The translations under genes were made by a program, and so were the position numbers. Below are positions 13,733 to 21,196 of a stretch of DNA of 26,049 nt, piece after piece; positions within the stretch are counted from its first letter, which is position 1; each line of letters begins with the position of its first letter. The stretch is from a virus: the IMG/VR virus record IMGVR_UViG_3300022698_000005, positions 1 through 26,049 of that record; one strand, written 5' to 3'. Below the pieces are notes generated by a model. The model was not told the origin of the DNA, did no database searches, and saw nothing but the letters and a program-made list of their open reading frames with translations.

Positions 13733-15367
13733 TTAGAATGAATCGAAATTATTTGGTGTGTACCCAAAATCAGAAGGATGATCATATGTTTCGACAACTT
13801 CTTCTGGCGGTTGCCCGTCATCAAAAATGCCGAAAGGTAACAATTCTTCTATCATTTCTTCTTCAGATCTTTGCCTCAATTTCCTTAGCGTATTGATGTC
13901 AGTCATTTCTTTGAAATACTGCTGGTCAGAAATCCAACCAAATAACACCAAGCACATAACCAAGTCGTCATGGCATCCGGATTCAGCTTCGTATGATACG
14001 CCTTTCCGAGAGAAGGTTGATAACTCATTTATCGTATCAAAGTCATTGACGATCAATTGATCTTGTTCAATCAACAACTTCAAAATAGAACAACCAACAG
14101 CCTTTACACTTTTAGTTGTTCGGATACCTTTATCTGCGTTTTTACCAAAACCTGAAGATATTCTCTTACCAGATCTGCCAGCCGACTCGGTGTATAGTAT
14201 GTTCTCATATTCGAAGTCGTAATGTAGAAGGTCTGATACCTGTTCTCCTATGTCGTTAACCTCAATTAGCACGACACAGTCATTATAATATTTCGCTGTT
14301 CTATGTATAACCTCGGCATATTCTACAGGGGTGATTGTATTTTCCCTGTATCTGCACACTTGCTTATACGGCATCTTGGTGACGTCAATAATCTGGAAAG
14401 CAGAGTAGTCAAGACCCTTACCCCTAGAAACGTCAACGATGCAAATGTATGTTCTGTTCTCAATTGGCTTCTCGTACATGGCCAGACCCGCACGCTCTTG
14501 AAGCGGGGTCTTTTGTACTAGGTTCTTGAGTTTATTACCGTCAATCAGGGTTCCTGAACTGCCGAGAAATTGACACTCAAATTCCTGAGCAAACTTCTGA
14601 TAATCGTAATCCATGGCGGCAAGGGTTTCGTCTTTCCACTTTTGATCGCGTCCAGGAACATCATTCCAAAATACCTCGACAAACTCATAGCCGTTTGTGC
14701 CCTCGCGTGCGCCCTCGCAAGTCTTGTAGAAGTGATTAAGACCATTGGGTGTAGAAGTAAAGAGAATCTTGGTGGTATTACCTGACGAGATTGTCGGGAA
14801 TACCGAAGCAAAGAACTCGTCCCAGTTTTCTACGAATGCGGTTTCGTCAATATAAAGGAGCGAGATAGACTTACCACGAATTGCTGAAGATGAAGTAGCA
14901 CCAGCAATAATCTTACACCCGTTCTCAAATTCAACCGAACCTTTGTTCCACTCAACCACACCTTGTTGCATCCACTTTGGCAATGCCTCGTATGCAACTT
15001 TAATTCGGTCTAGGATCTCACGAGCAGCATCGCCCTTGTTGGCAAGAAGAGCAACCGTCTTGTGGTCGTTGAACAGAACGTAGTGTAGAATAACACAGAC
15101 AGCAGTGGTGGTCTTACCTGCCTGACGAGAAGTCACAACAGTAACACGGCGATTGTTGGTGATCTTATCTACGATGTCTTTCTGGTAATCGTACATCGCA
15201 ATTGGAATTAGTCCATGGTCTACGTGGACAATCTTAATATACTTCTCAGCAAAATAAACTGGATCTTTGGCGCACTTAACAAACTCTTCAATCTTATCTT
15301 GAGTCCATTCTATAGAAACGCCCTTTCGCTTGATATTTACGTTGCCGTTATATCCACGATCAATCAT
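13733..15367 (-). CDS. 17: Terminase large subunit gp17
   Basis: 544 residues from the ATG at 15367. ATP-driven packaging motor with an N-terminal ATPase and C-terminal RNase H-type nuclease. Seen: Walker A SRQAGKTT at about 80-87, Walker B LLYIDET with the catalytic glutamate, coupling motif LFTSTPNGLNHFY, nuclease acidic residues in VDVSRGKGLDYSAF, VVLIEVNDIGEQ and CHDDLVMCL. Size is slightly below T4 gp17 (610). An in-frame GTG at 15373 would add two residues, but AAGGG lies 5 bases from the ATG and touches the GTG, so the ATG is preferred. It overlaps the end of gene 16 by 8 bases, implying coupled synthesis of the two subunits. The C-terminal tail (PPEEVVETYDHPSDFGYTPNNF) is acidic and aromatic. 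Confidence 0.97.
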   Translation of the reverse strand: MIDRGYNGNVNIKRKGVSIEWTQDKIEEFVKCAKDPVYFAEKYIKIVHVDHGLIPIAMYDYQKDIVDKITNNRRVTVVTSRQAGKTTTAVCVILHYVLFNDHKTVALLANKGDAAREILDRIKVAYEALPKWMQQGVVEWNKGSVEFENGCKIIAGATSSSAIRGKSISLLYIDETAFVENWDEFFASVFPTISSGNTTKILFTSTPNGLNHFYKTCEGAREGTNGYEFVEVFWNDVPGRDQKWKDETLAAMDYDYQKFAQEFECQFLGSSGTLIDGNKLKNLVQKTPLQERAGLAMYEKPIENRTYICIVDVSRGKGLDYSAFQIIDVTKMPYKQVCRYRENTITPVEYAEVIHRTAKYYNDCVVLIEVNDIGEQVSDLLHYDFEYENILYTESAGRSGKRISSGFGKNADKGIRTTKSVKAVGCSILKLLIEQDQLIVNDFDTINELSTFSRKGVSYEAESGCHDDLVMCLVLFGWISDQQYFKEMTDINTLRKLRQRSEEEMIEELLPFGIFDDGQPPEEVVETYDHPSDFGYTPNNFDSF

Positions 15368-15782
15368 CTTCACCCTTAATCAATTTTTGTAAGTCAGCTG
15401 TACTACCAACAAATAGCGCATTAGTCACGTTTTGCGTTGCGGGGTTTGCATCGCCGTCGTCTTTTTTCAGTTCTTTGACTTTCTTCTGAATGTCTAATAA
15501 GTCCTTGTTAGCGTCCACGAGAGTCTTTGTAAGGCTCCCTACAACTTCGAAAGCTCTGGGGTGTTCACTCGCCTTCGCCAACTCTAGTAAATATTCAAGA
15601 GCCTGAGAGCCTTGGTCGATAACGCCATATAAGTTGTCACGAGCATAATTATAGTCTTTGGTGATATCATCTTGCCCTTCGATTACCTTCTCGATAACCT
15701 GTTTGCTTTTGGGCTCAACATCAACCAACTCACCCTCAATCTCAAAAATTTGATTCAGGCTTTCTGTAGTTTTATCTATCAT
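15360..15782 (-). CDS. 16: Terminase small subunit gp16
   Basis: 140 residues; T4 gp16 is 164. Regulates packaging initiation by forming rings that stimulate the gp17 ATPase and recognise DNA. Mostly helical with a central coiled-coil-like region: YNARDNLYGVIDQGSQALEYLLELAKASEHPRAFEVVGSLTKTLVDANKDLLDIQKKVKEL (about 45-106) with minor spelling as read, a pattern shared by T4-type gp16 proteins, in particular the EHPRAFEVVGSLTKTL segment. The C-terminus (TNALFVGSTADLQKLIKGE) is the usual gp17-contact tail. ATG overlaps the gp15 stop as ATGA (15782-15779), and its own end overlaps gene 17. Identity follows from both sequence pattern and position. Confidence 0.92.
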   Translation of the reverse strand: MIDKTTESLNQIFEIEGELVDVEPKSKQVIEKVIEGQDDITKDYNYARDNLYGVIDQGSQALEYLLELAKASEHPRAFEVVGSLTKTLVDANKDLLDIQKKVKELKKDDGDANPATQNVTNALFVGSTADLQKLIKGEDD

Positions 15783-16609
15783 GATCCGTGACCGTGATCC
15801 TTATTATAAAAATAATCTTCTTTCTCGAAAGAGATCCCATAATCTGAGTTTGCAGATATCTGACTTGTCGGAATACTCAACGTAGAATCAAAAGTGGGAG
15901 AACCATTAGCGAGTAATGCTGGTTCTTTGACTATTCGAGAACTAACAGGGGTTTCAGTTGGTGTGTCTTGTGAAACGTCTAGTGTTACTCTTTTAATAAC
16001 ACCCTTATTAGTTACTGGTCCGAACAAATAACCCTTGACGGTAAATGTGAAAGAGTATATAATAGCTCTGCGGCTTTGATAATCTGATTCGTATGTGTCT
16101 TCAACTGTCATACCATTTAGTACAGTTGGTACGTCGAAATACTCTCCCATCTCTGGAACAAGCTTCATACTGTGAGTCCACTCAGGTCTGAAGAACGGAA
16201 GTATCTGTTCTACGACTTGAACCGCATCCTCTTGATTAGCAAACATACCATACAGGGTAAACTCCATATTGTACGGGACTGGCACGTGCTGTGATCTTAA
16301 CGTATCGCCACTAGCGCCAATTGCAGTGTTTCTTTGCAGTTTATTTAGTGCTCTTGTCGAATCGTATGAATAGCCGGTTACTTCGAAAGAAAGTCTTGGT
16401 AACTGGATTGCAGCCTGTTTATTTAGACTTGGATCTTGATTCAGTCTAGCCAAGTATGTTTCTTTCGGACCATAAGCAATCGGAACTCGGATAGTTTGCT
16501 TGGGGTTCCCGCTGTTGTCGTATCTGACCACATCAATATCATTGAACATATTACCAAACATGATAACATACTTTCTGATTGCACTGTGGTAGTAATTGTG
16601 TCCAAACAT
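15779..16609 (-). CDS. 15: Tail sheath stabiliser and completion protein gp15
   Basis: 276 residues, nearly the length of T4 gp15 (272). Forms the hexameric ring that closes the head-proximal end of the tail and joins it to the neck. N-terminus MFGHNYYHSAIRKYVIMFGNMFNDIDVVR matches T4's MFGYFYNSSFRRYATLMGDLF pattern; IRVPIAYGPKETYLARLNQDPSL (about 40-62), LPRLSFEVTGYSYDS (about 70-84), MEFTLYGMFANQEDAVQVVEQILPFFRPEWT (about 115-145) and ITYSFTFTVKGYLFGP-like strands (about 190-205) follow the family order. Its ATG shares bases with the gp14 stop (TAATG at 16609). The C-terminal 60 residues are serine/threonine/proline-rich and probably flexible. Confidence 0.95.
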   Translation of the reverse strand: MFGHNYYHSAIRKYVIMFGNMFNDIDVVRYDNSGNPKQTIRVPIAYGPKETYLARLNQDPSLNKQAAIQLPRLSFEVTGYSYDSTRALNKLQRNTAIGASGDTLRSQHVPVPYNMEFTLYGMFANQEDAVQVVEQILPFFRPEWTHSMKLVPEMGEYFDVPTVLNGMTVEDTYESDYQSRRAIIYSFTFTVKGYLFGPVTNKGVIKRVTLDVSQDTPTETPVSSRIVKEPALLANGSPTFDSTLSIPTSQISANSDYGISFEKEDYFYNKDHGHGS

Positions 16610-17343
16610 TACCAGCTACTCCCCTCTGAGAATGGGTTCATTTCACTGAAATCTATGAAGTCAGTATTTGATTGGAAGAACTCATTATTCGCAGCTGCGT
16701 CAGTATCTTCAATTCTATAAGATTCATTAACAACACGTTCACCACTTTCGAATTTCAGGACAGTGCCGTCTTCAAGTAGAACTTGAGTATTTTCTTTGAC
16801 TCCTGAGAATATATCTTCGATCTCATCGATCTCATCGATACCAGTATCAAACTCTTCATGACTATATTCAAACAACTCAAGTCTAAGGTCGAAAGTCTGC
16901 AGGGATCCCATCTGATAAAAGATAGCTTCATGCTCAACAAACTTAACCTCAAAGATTTTGTCGTTGATTGGGAAAAATATTAGATCCCCTTCCGCCGGTC
17001 TTCCCGATTCCTTAGTGGTTTCTTCATAGTGAACCTCTTCCGAGAATCTTCTCCGTGAGACCGTCAGAGTCATTTCATCTCGAACTTCTAAACCGAACTT
17101 GGAAAGGAAGTCTCCGTCGCCTTCAAACCCGTCTACAGACTTGATATACATTTCAACGGGGAATGCGTCTTCGAACTTCGAAAGAACATCTTCGCCGAAC
17201 AGATTATCTTCCTTGACCATTGTTCTGGGCATGTAAATGCATTCCACACCATAGATCTTGATCGATTCTATGATCAGATCTTCAATGAGGTTCTGTTCGC
17301 CACTGAATGCATAATTGTTAAAATAGAGGTTCGTGGTCGGCAT
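16609..17343 (-). CDS. 14: Neck protein gp14
   Basis: 244 residues; T4 gp14 is 256. With gp13 it forms the neck that seals the packaged head and receives the tail. Family features: YFNNYAFSGEQNLIEDLIIESIKIYGVECIYMPRTMVKEDNLFGEDVLSKFEDAFPVEMYIKSVDGFEGDGDFLSKFGLEVRDEMTLTVSRRRF, corresponding segment by segment to T4 gp14's ESIQMRGVECYYVPRE..LFGED and FSNFGMQVQDEVTLSI; then GDLIFFPINDKIFEVKFVEHEAIFYQMG in the second half. ATG lies 3 bases after the gp13 stop, with GGGG of the gp13 end serving as Shine-Dalgarno, and its stop overlaps gene 15, so 13-14-15 are translationally coupled. Acidic throughout. Confidence 0.95.
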   Translation of the reverse strand: MPTTNLYFNNYAFSGEQNLIEDLIIESIKIYGVECIYMPRTMVKEDNLFGEDVLSKFEDAFPVEMYIKSVDGFEGDGDFLSKFGLEVRDEMTLTVSRRRFSEEVHYEETTKESGRPAEGDLIFFPINDKIFEVKFVEHEAIFYQMGSLQTFDLRLELFEYSHEEFDTGIDEIDEIEDIFSGVKENTQVLLEDGTVLKFESGERVVNESYRIEDTDAAANNEFFQSNTDFIDFSEMNPFSEGSSW

Positions 17344-17346
17344 ACA

Positions 17347-18090
17347 TTACCCCATGAGGTCAAAAGAAGGCATTGAGTATTTGGAGATAACCTCTTCTTC
17401 AAGACGAAGAATTTCTTCATTCGCTTCTTGGTAGATTTGTTCACCATTAAATGTGACTCCACCCGGAAGCTGCATACCCGTGAACTTTTTGAGGTTAGTG
17501 CCCCATTGCTTTTTTATTAGCTGTGTGGCATACTTCCGCAACCAACGATCACCCCAAACATCAGAGAAAGATTCTGGGTCAGAAACACGATAACATTTGA
17601 TGATGATGTACTCGCCAGCAACTACACTATCTTCCCAGTCCATGTCAATATGGAGTTGATCTAGGTGGCGGTTGAATCTGAATGGCTGTCTACCAACAAA
17701 TAGTTCATTCAGGAGGGAAACCCTTTCCATGCTCATAACATAGTTTGCAAATTGACCGTTAGCCCAGTTATGAACTTCACTAAGACTAATTTGGTACTTT
17801 AAGTTGAATATGTTATTAGAACTCGTACCGCCTCCTATGGGAAAGATATCTACAACCCCAGTAATAGATTCAGGGAGCGTAATATATCCATTGTCGATAT
17901 CAGATTGTTCTACTTGGTGTTTGTAGTAATCTTCGTATGTACCATCATAATGGAAGTCGCGATAATACTCTAGAGCATCGTCGATCCTATCTTGAACTTG
18001 GTCTTCATCGACGTTAACTTCAATGACTGGGTGACCGAGTTCTCTCAAACAATATTTTTTGAACTCTGTTCTTGTTGTTGGGGTTGCCAT
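17347..18090 (-). CDS. 13: Neck protein gp13
   Basis: 247 residues; T4 gp13 is longer (309). Head-completion/neck protein that works with gp14. Signature: FKKYCLRELGHPVIEVNVDEDQVQDRIDDALEYYRDFHYDGTYEDYYKHQV (about 10-60), then ITLPESITGVVDIFPIGG, a NLKYQISLSEVHNWANGQFANYVMSMERVSLLNELFVGRQPFRFNRHLDQLHIDMDWED stretch, IIIKCYRVSDPE, and WLRKYATQLIKKQWGTNLKKFTGMQLPGGVTFNGEQIYQEANEEILRLEEEV near the end, all in the order found in T4-type gp13. The ATG has AGGA 8 bases upstream, but that AGGA lies in the 3' arm of a perfect hairpin (18097-18121). Its late promoter overlaps the other arm. It begins the 13-14-15-16-17 run. Confidence 0.95.
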   Translation of the reverse strand: MATPTTRTEFKKYCLRELGHPVIEVNVDEDQVQDRIDDALEYYRDFHYDGTYEDYYKHQVEQSDIDNGYITLPESITGVVDIFPIGGGTSSNNIFNLKYQISLSEVHNWANGQFANYVMSMERVSLLNELFVGRQPFRFNRHLDQLHIDMDWEDSVVAGEYIIIKCYRVSDPESFSDVWGDRWLRKYATQLIKKQWGTNLKKFTGMQLPGGVTFNGEQIYQEANEEILRLEEEVISKYSMPSFDLMG

Positions 18091-18096
18091 ATAAAA

Positions 18097-18121
18097 AGTC
18101 CTAGAGGTATAATCTAGGACT
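18097..18121 (-). promoter_or_regulatory. Hairpin covering the gene 13 Shine-Dalgarno, also terminator-like
   Basis: Minus-strand RNA: AGTCCTAGA (18121-18113), loop TTATACC, TCTAGGACT (18105-18097), a perfect 9-pair stem followed by TTTTAT. The AGGA that serves gp13 is within the 3' arm. RNA started at the overlapping late box (about 18115) keeps only three bases of the 5' arm. The hairpin may therefore both end transcripts from the fibre operon and hide the gp13 start on read-through RNA. Confidence 0.7.
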
Positions 18122-18128
18122 ATTTATA
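18121..18128 (-). promoter_or_regulatory. T4-type late promoter for genes 13-17
   Basis: Exact TATAAATA, expected start near 18115, leader about 25 bases to the gp13 ATG at 18090. Its last base is the first base of the hairpin stem. Confidence 0.8.
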
Positions 18129-18159
18129 ACTTTGCTAGTCGAGGGGTTATTAGATAGTT

Positions 18160-18732
18160 TCACACCCATTTGGGTCCATCGAACCAGCAAGCTAGACTAT
18201 ATCTTTTGCCTTTAGTCACTTTAGAAGCAGAGTGTTCGGTGAATGATGGGAAGAATGTAGCAGTTCCTCTTGATCGAACATCCTCAGCTTTGGGATAATG
18301 CATCGTGTGGTAGAACGACAAATCACCTCCTTCGTATTCAGAGGGGTCGGTCAGTTGAACAACGCAACTTAGTTTACGGTGAAACTTGGGGTCGCCGTTC
18401 ATCCAAAATACGTCATGATGCCTTTGATATTCGCCTTCGTAAGATGCGTCATACTCTGCTAACTGAATGTAATCTAGCTTGCTTATATTGAACCCAAACC
18501 AGTCATTGTTGGCTTCGCGAGCCATACGCCATAAGTCGTCATATAGCCACTGAAAGTTGGGGTCGTGCACAGGAATAAACTTAACTCTGGACTTGCGTAT
18601 CTCAGAAGTTTGTAGAACTCCATCGACCCCGATCTTAGAATCTTCAAATGGTATACTATCAGCCAATTCAATTATTCTATTACATTGCTCATCGCTAAAC
18701 CATTCTTTAAAGTAACACCATTCGCCTTTCAT
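18160..18732 (-). CDS. Fe(II)/2-oxoglutarate-dependent oxygenase, prolyl-4-hydroxylase-like
   Basis: 190 residues, the size of a single double-stranded beta-helix oxygenase domain. Such enzymes couple decarboxylation of 2-oxoglutarate to hydroxylation of proline or other substrates. Metal triad visible: His105-x-Asp107 in QRHHDVFW and His167 in FTEHSAS; ten residues later Arg177 in VTKGKRYSLACWF is the 2-oxoglutarate-binding arginine in the usual H-x9-R arrangement. The GGDLSFYH segment (136-142) is also typical. Marine T4-like phages often carry such genes with unknown targets. Here it is the last gene of the fibre operon, which also encodes a collagen-like protein with Gly-Pro-Pro triplets, a possible substrate. 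The ATG has a distant AAGGA (about 12 bases). Confidence 0.88.
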   Translation of the reverse strand: MKGEWCYFKEWFSDEQCNRIIELADSIPFEDSKIGVDGVLQTSEIRKSRVKFIPVHDPNFQWLYDDLWRMAREANNDWFGFNISKLDYIQLAEYDASYEGEYQRHHDVFWMNGDPKFHRKLSCVVQLTDPSEYEGGDLSFYHTMHYPKAEDVRSRGTATFFPSFTEHSASKVTKGKRYSLACWFDGPKWV

Positions 18733-18751
18733 AATATATCATTCCTTTATA

Positions 18752-19147
18752 TTAAATACTTAAATCGTCTTCATCATTCAACGAAGGGAACACAACAGTA
18801 AAGGGATTCTCAGTATTTTCTGGTAAATCCCTTAATGCTTGTCTATAATCCTTGTACACCTGAGGGACTTCAGCGCCTCTCTCATATGCTATCAAGATGT
18901 ATTTATCTGTAGAATTTAGGATGTCGTCGCGAACTTTTCTCACTTTAGCCCATTCTTCGAAGAGCTCTGATTCAGTTGGATCTCTATAGTACCAATCGGA
19001 ACCATCCCAATCGATAAATTTGCCAGCAACTGGTAGAGGTTTATTTGGAGATAACACCCACCCTTCAGAAGCAAGTTCTTCTTCAGAAAGAGCTTTTAAC
19101 TTTGGTGTTAGTAGTGTTGGATATTCTCCATTATAACTGTAAAACAT
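18752..19147 (-). CDS. Tail-assembly-chaperone-like protein (Phage_tail_APC type)
   Basis: 131 residues. The second half (about 65-115), EWAKVRKVRDDILNSTDKYILIAYERGAEVPQVYKDYRQALRDLPENTENPF, follows the pattern of the phage tail assembly chaperone-like domain: R-x-x-R-D-x-L-L-x-x-T-D, then W/Y-x-x-Y-R-Q-A-L-R-D-L-P. The N-terminal half (WVLSPNKPLPVAGKFIDWDGSDWYYRDPTESELFEEW) resembles the part that precedes it in fibre-associated proteins. Such proteins usually sit next to tail fibre genes and help assembly or cap fibres, which matches this position between a fibre-type gene and the oxygenase. ATG with AAGGA about 7 bases upstream. The exact role in this phage is inferred. Confidence 0.78.
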   Translation of the reverse strand: MFYSYNGEYPTLLTPKLKALSEEELASEGWVLSPNKPLPVAGKFIDWDGSDWYYRDPTESELFEEWAKVRKVRDDILNSTDKYILIAYERGAEVPQVYKDYRQALRDLPENTENPFTVVFPSLNDEDDLSI

Positions 19148-19158
19148 AATTCTTTCCT

Positions 19159-20010
19159 TTAAACAAATTTAGCGAATGCTACAAATACATAGTTGGTGGA
19201 TACTGTTCTACCGCCCCAATAAAAATCGTCTGCTGAACTATCACCAGCATTGGGGTTTTCGCATCCGAATGCATTTGTGGCGTTATTGCTTAAATACGGT
19301 CCACCGTTACCATCCAACCTTGTAGTCCCTATAGCAAAACCGAACGATCCGTCGTCACGTGAGAATTTAGAGGTAGCGTTATAACCACTTACGCCTGGAG
19401 CCTGTCCGTCCGAAAAGATAGTGCTAGTACCAGAAGTTGCAGTTTCGTGAGTTACGGTACCTAAGTTATTTACTACCTGTGCGTAAAGCGTTCTATCTTG
19501 GTTTGGGTTAAATAGATTTTTAAGAGGAGTGTCTCCGCTGTATTGATTATACATCATACAAGCAACTCCTGTAAAAGTAGTTCCAGAAAACCCAGCAAAT
19601 GCTATATAAGGATGTCCGTTTAAAGCTGTGTTAGAAAACCCATCAGAAGCTTGTATAGTCCCTGAGTCAAAGAGGTCGTATCTAAATCTACCAGATGATG
19701 TCAATGTTGTATTTTGACCAGCCATTAATTCAGCCATACCATTATATGTGGGTGTCATAATTACAGTATACCCAAGAGATTCAATATAAGAAACGATCGA
19801 AGAGGTGTTACTGTTATTAGTCCAACCATTACTGTTTAAGCCTGAGGCTATAGTAGAAATTTCAGAGCCTATGCCAATGACTTCTCCAAACTGAGTTTCC
19901 CAATTGCCTTCTTTTTGAGAAAAATAGTGTTGATCTTTCCCAGTTATAATACCATCACTGTAGTTATTAGGGTTTATTTCATTTAAGCCTTTATACTTCG
20001 AACTAGACAT
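19159..20010 (-). CDS. Putative tail fibre/adhesin-type virion protein, 283 residues
   Basis: No family recognised. Rich in Gly, Ser, Thr and Asn with low charge, as in phage fibre and adhesin proteins, and no signal peptide. The N-terminal part has HYFSQKEGNWETQFGEVIGIGSEIST (28-53), echoed by the 270-residue neighbour (HYDRKLDNDWETYAGEPPPGTDIST), so both may share an attachment or folding module; the rest differs. The C-terminus TVSTNYVFVAFAKFV is hydrophobic, like the buried end of a trimeric or beta-rich tip; the neighbour also ends in a short hydrophobic strand (NTLFIGWA). Its ATG follows the upstream stop as TAATATG with GGGTGG about 8 bases away. Function as a fibre component is inferred from composition and its place in the fibre operon. 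Confidence 0.7.
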   Translation of the reverse strand: MSSSKYKGLNEINPNNYSDGIITGKDQHYFSQKEGNWETQFGEVIGIGSEISTIASGLNSNGWTNNSNTSSIVSYIESLGYTVIMTPTYNGMAELMAGQNTTLTSSGRFRYDLFDSGTIQASDGFSNTALNGHPYIAFAGFSGTTFTGVACMMYNQYSGDTPLKNLFNPNQDRTLYAQVVNNLGTVTHETATSGTSTIFSDGQAPGVSGYNATSKFSRDDGSFGFAIGTTRLDGNGGPYLSNNATNAFGCENPNAGDSSADDFYWGGRTVSTNYVFVAFAKFV

Positions 20011-20011
20011 A

Positions 20012-20824
20012 TTAAGCCCACCCTATGAATAATGTATTGTTTTCTGTCATTCCACCACCGCTCGCGGTACTGCTATGGGCAGCTACCCTTATGATACTTC
20101 CAGGAGCTACTGTTATTAGTGGACTTCTTAACCAAACTATAGTGCTTAAAGTGGATCCACTAGTTTCTCTGTAAAGATAATTAGTACTGCTAGCTTGAGC
20201 GACTTGAAAGAAACCTGGAGTTGGGAGAATCGTATTTCCTGCAGACCCATAAGCAGTGGACAAGCCATCAGCTGCACCAGTGTAAGAAGAGCCAGTACTT
20301 GTAGTCCCGCCCCATCTAGAAGTCGAGGCGCTACCGATAGCCGTATAAGCGAGATTACTAGCCTCTATTGCTGTATCTGCGTTCGCTAACGGAGTCTGAG
20401 CGTTGCTTGTGTTCCAACCAGCAACATCGGTGCCATTACTAAATGAATAGCCATACAGCCTAGTAGTGCCTGAAGGATTTAGCACCTGGACAGCGCCAAC
20501 GCATAGATCGTTATAATAAGTAGTAGTTGCTGTTACATTACACCCTATGTAGATTCTTCCGGTGCTGCTAGTTACAGATGTATCAACCTGTACATCATAA
20601 ACATCATATGCAGCAGTAGAGTCTGCGGTAGATGGCTCTGTAAATATGTTTATGGTTGGAGAATATGAAACTGTAGATATATCTGTGCCCGGTGGCGGCT
20701 CTCCCGCGTAGGTCTCCCAATCATTATCTAATTTCCTATCGTAATGACGTTTACTATTGAAAACTCCTGCCGTAACATCAAGTATGGATTCTCCAATAAC
20801 TGTACCATTAAACGGGAATTTCAT
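20012..20824 (-). CDS. Putative tail fibre/adhesin-type virion protein, 270 residues
   Basis: No family recognised. Ser, Thr, Gly and Ala make up much of the protein; lysine and arginine are scarce after residue 40, typical of beta-rich surface proteins. An N-terminal block (FPFNGTVIGESILDVTAGVFNSKRHYDRKLDNDWETYAG) is followed by a proline stretch (EPPPGTD), then by repetitive strands and a Ser/Thr/Gly-rich region (about 155-190). The end, MTENNTLFIGWA, is hydrophobic. Shares the D/N-W-E-T-x-x-G-E and D/E-I-S-T motif with the 283-residue neighbour. ATG overlaps the preceding stop as TAATG, with no clear Shine-Dalgarno, so translation is probably coupled. A receptor-binding or fibre-cap role is possible but not shown. 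Confidence 0.7.
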   Translation of the reverse strand: MKFPFNGTVIGESILDVTAGVFNSKRHYDRKLDNDWETYAGEPPPGTDISTVSYSPTINIFTEPSTADSTAAYDVYDVQVDTSVTSSTGRIYIGCNVTATTTYYNDLCVGAVQVLNPSGTTRLYGYSFSNGTDVAGWNTSNAQTPLANADTAIEASNLAYTAIGSASTSRWGGTTSTGSSYTGAADGLSTAYGSAGNTILPTPGFFQVAQASSTNYLYRETSGSTLSTIVWLRSPLITVAPGSIIRVAAHSSTASGGGMTENNTLFIGWA

Positions 20825-21183
20825 TAGCTTATAATCTCATATGAACAAGTTGCTTCTAAGTAGCCACCGCTATTAGCTAACAATTGAAGTTCATCACCCT
20901 CTTCTAAGTAAATAGAAGAATCCTTAGATATCAACACTAGCGTTGAAGCATCAGGTACGTTAATTTCATCAGCAATCCTAACAGATGTGCCACTCAATTT
21001 GTTAATCCTAGCAGTAACAGTACCGTTAAAATCAGAAGTATTCACGTTAGCTATATGAAGACTGTTAATCTTAACTAAAGTGTTTGCCGAGGCTGAGACT
21101 ATAGTTCCATATGATGTTGATATTGCTAGCGTTGAAGTTTTACCATAAACCGCTGCTACACTTACTATGTTTGGGTTTGCCAT
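20824..21183 (-). CDS. Small beta-rich hypothetical virion protein
   Basis: 119 residues, unrecognised. Alternating hydrophobic and polar residues throughout ([43 protein letters not shown]) suggest an all-beta fold; the second half has [52 protein letters not shown], like the small jelly-roll or sandwich proteins that decorate phage fibres and tails, for example those where an exposed loop carries L-x-x-G-D-x-L-x-x-x-A. It lies between the collagen-like gene and the 270-residue gene. ATG preceded by AGG and a run of eight A. Cells expressing it should also express its fibre neighbours, as no promoter separates them. Structural role inferred. Confidence 0.72.
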   Translation of the reverse strand: MANPNIVSVAAVYGKTSTLAISTSYGTIVSASANTLVKINSLHIANVNTSDFNGTVTARINKLSGTSVRIADEINVPDASTLVLISKDSSIYLEEGDELQLLANSGGYLEATCSYEIIS

Positions 21184-21196
21184 TTTTTTTTCCTAA

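Noticed and set aside
18900-18907. GATAAATA on the minus strand inside the tail-assembly-chaperone-like gene
   Set aside because: One mismatch from the late box but within coding sequence and about 170 bases from the next start, unlike the consistent placement of the other boxes.
21183-21191. Run of A before the 119-residue gene as a slippage site
   Set aside because: It precedes the start codon, between Shine-Dalgarno and ATG, so slippage would not alter the protein.
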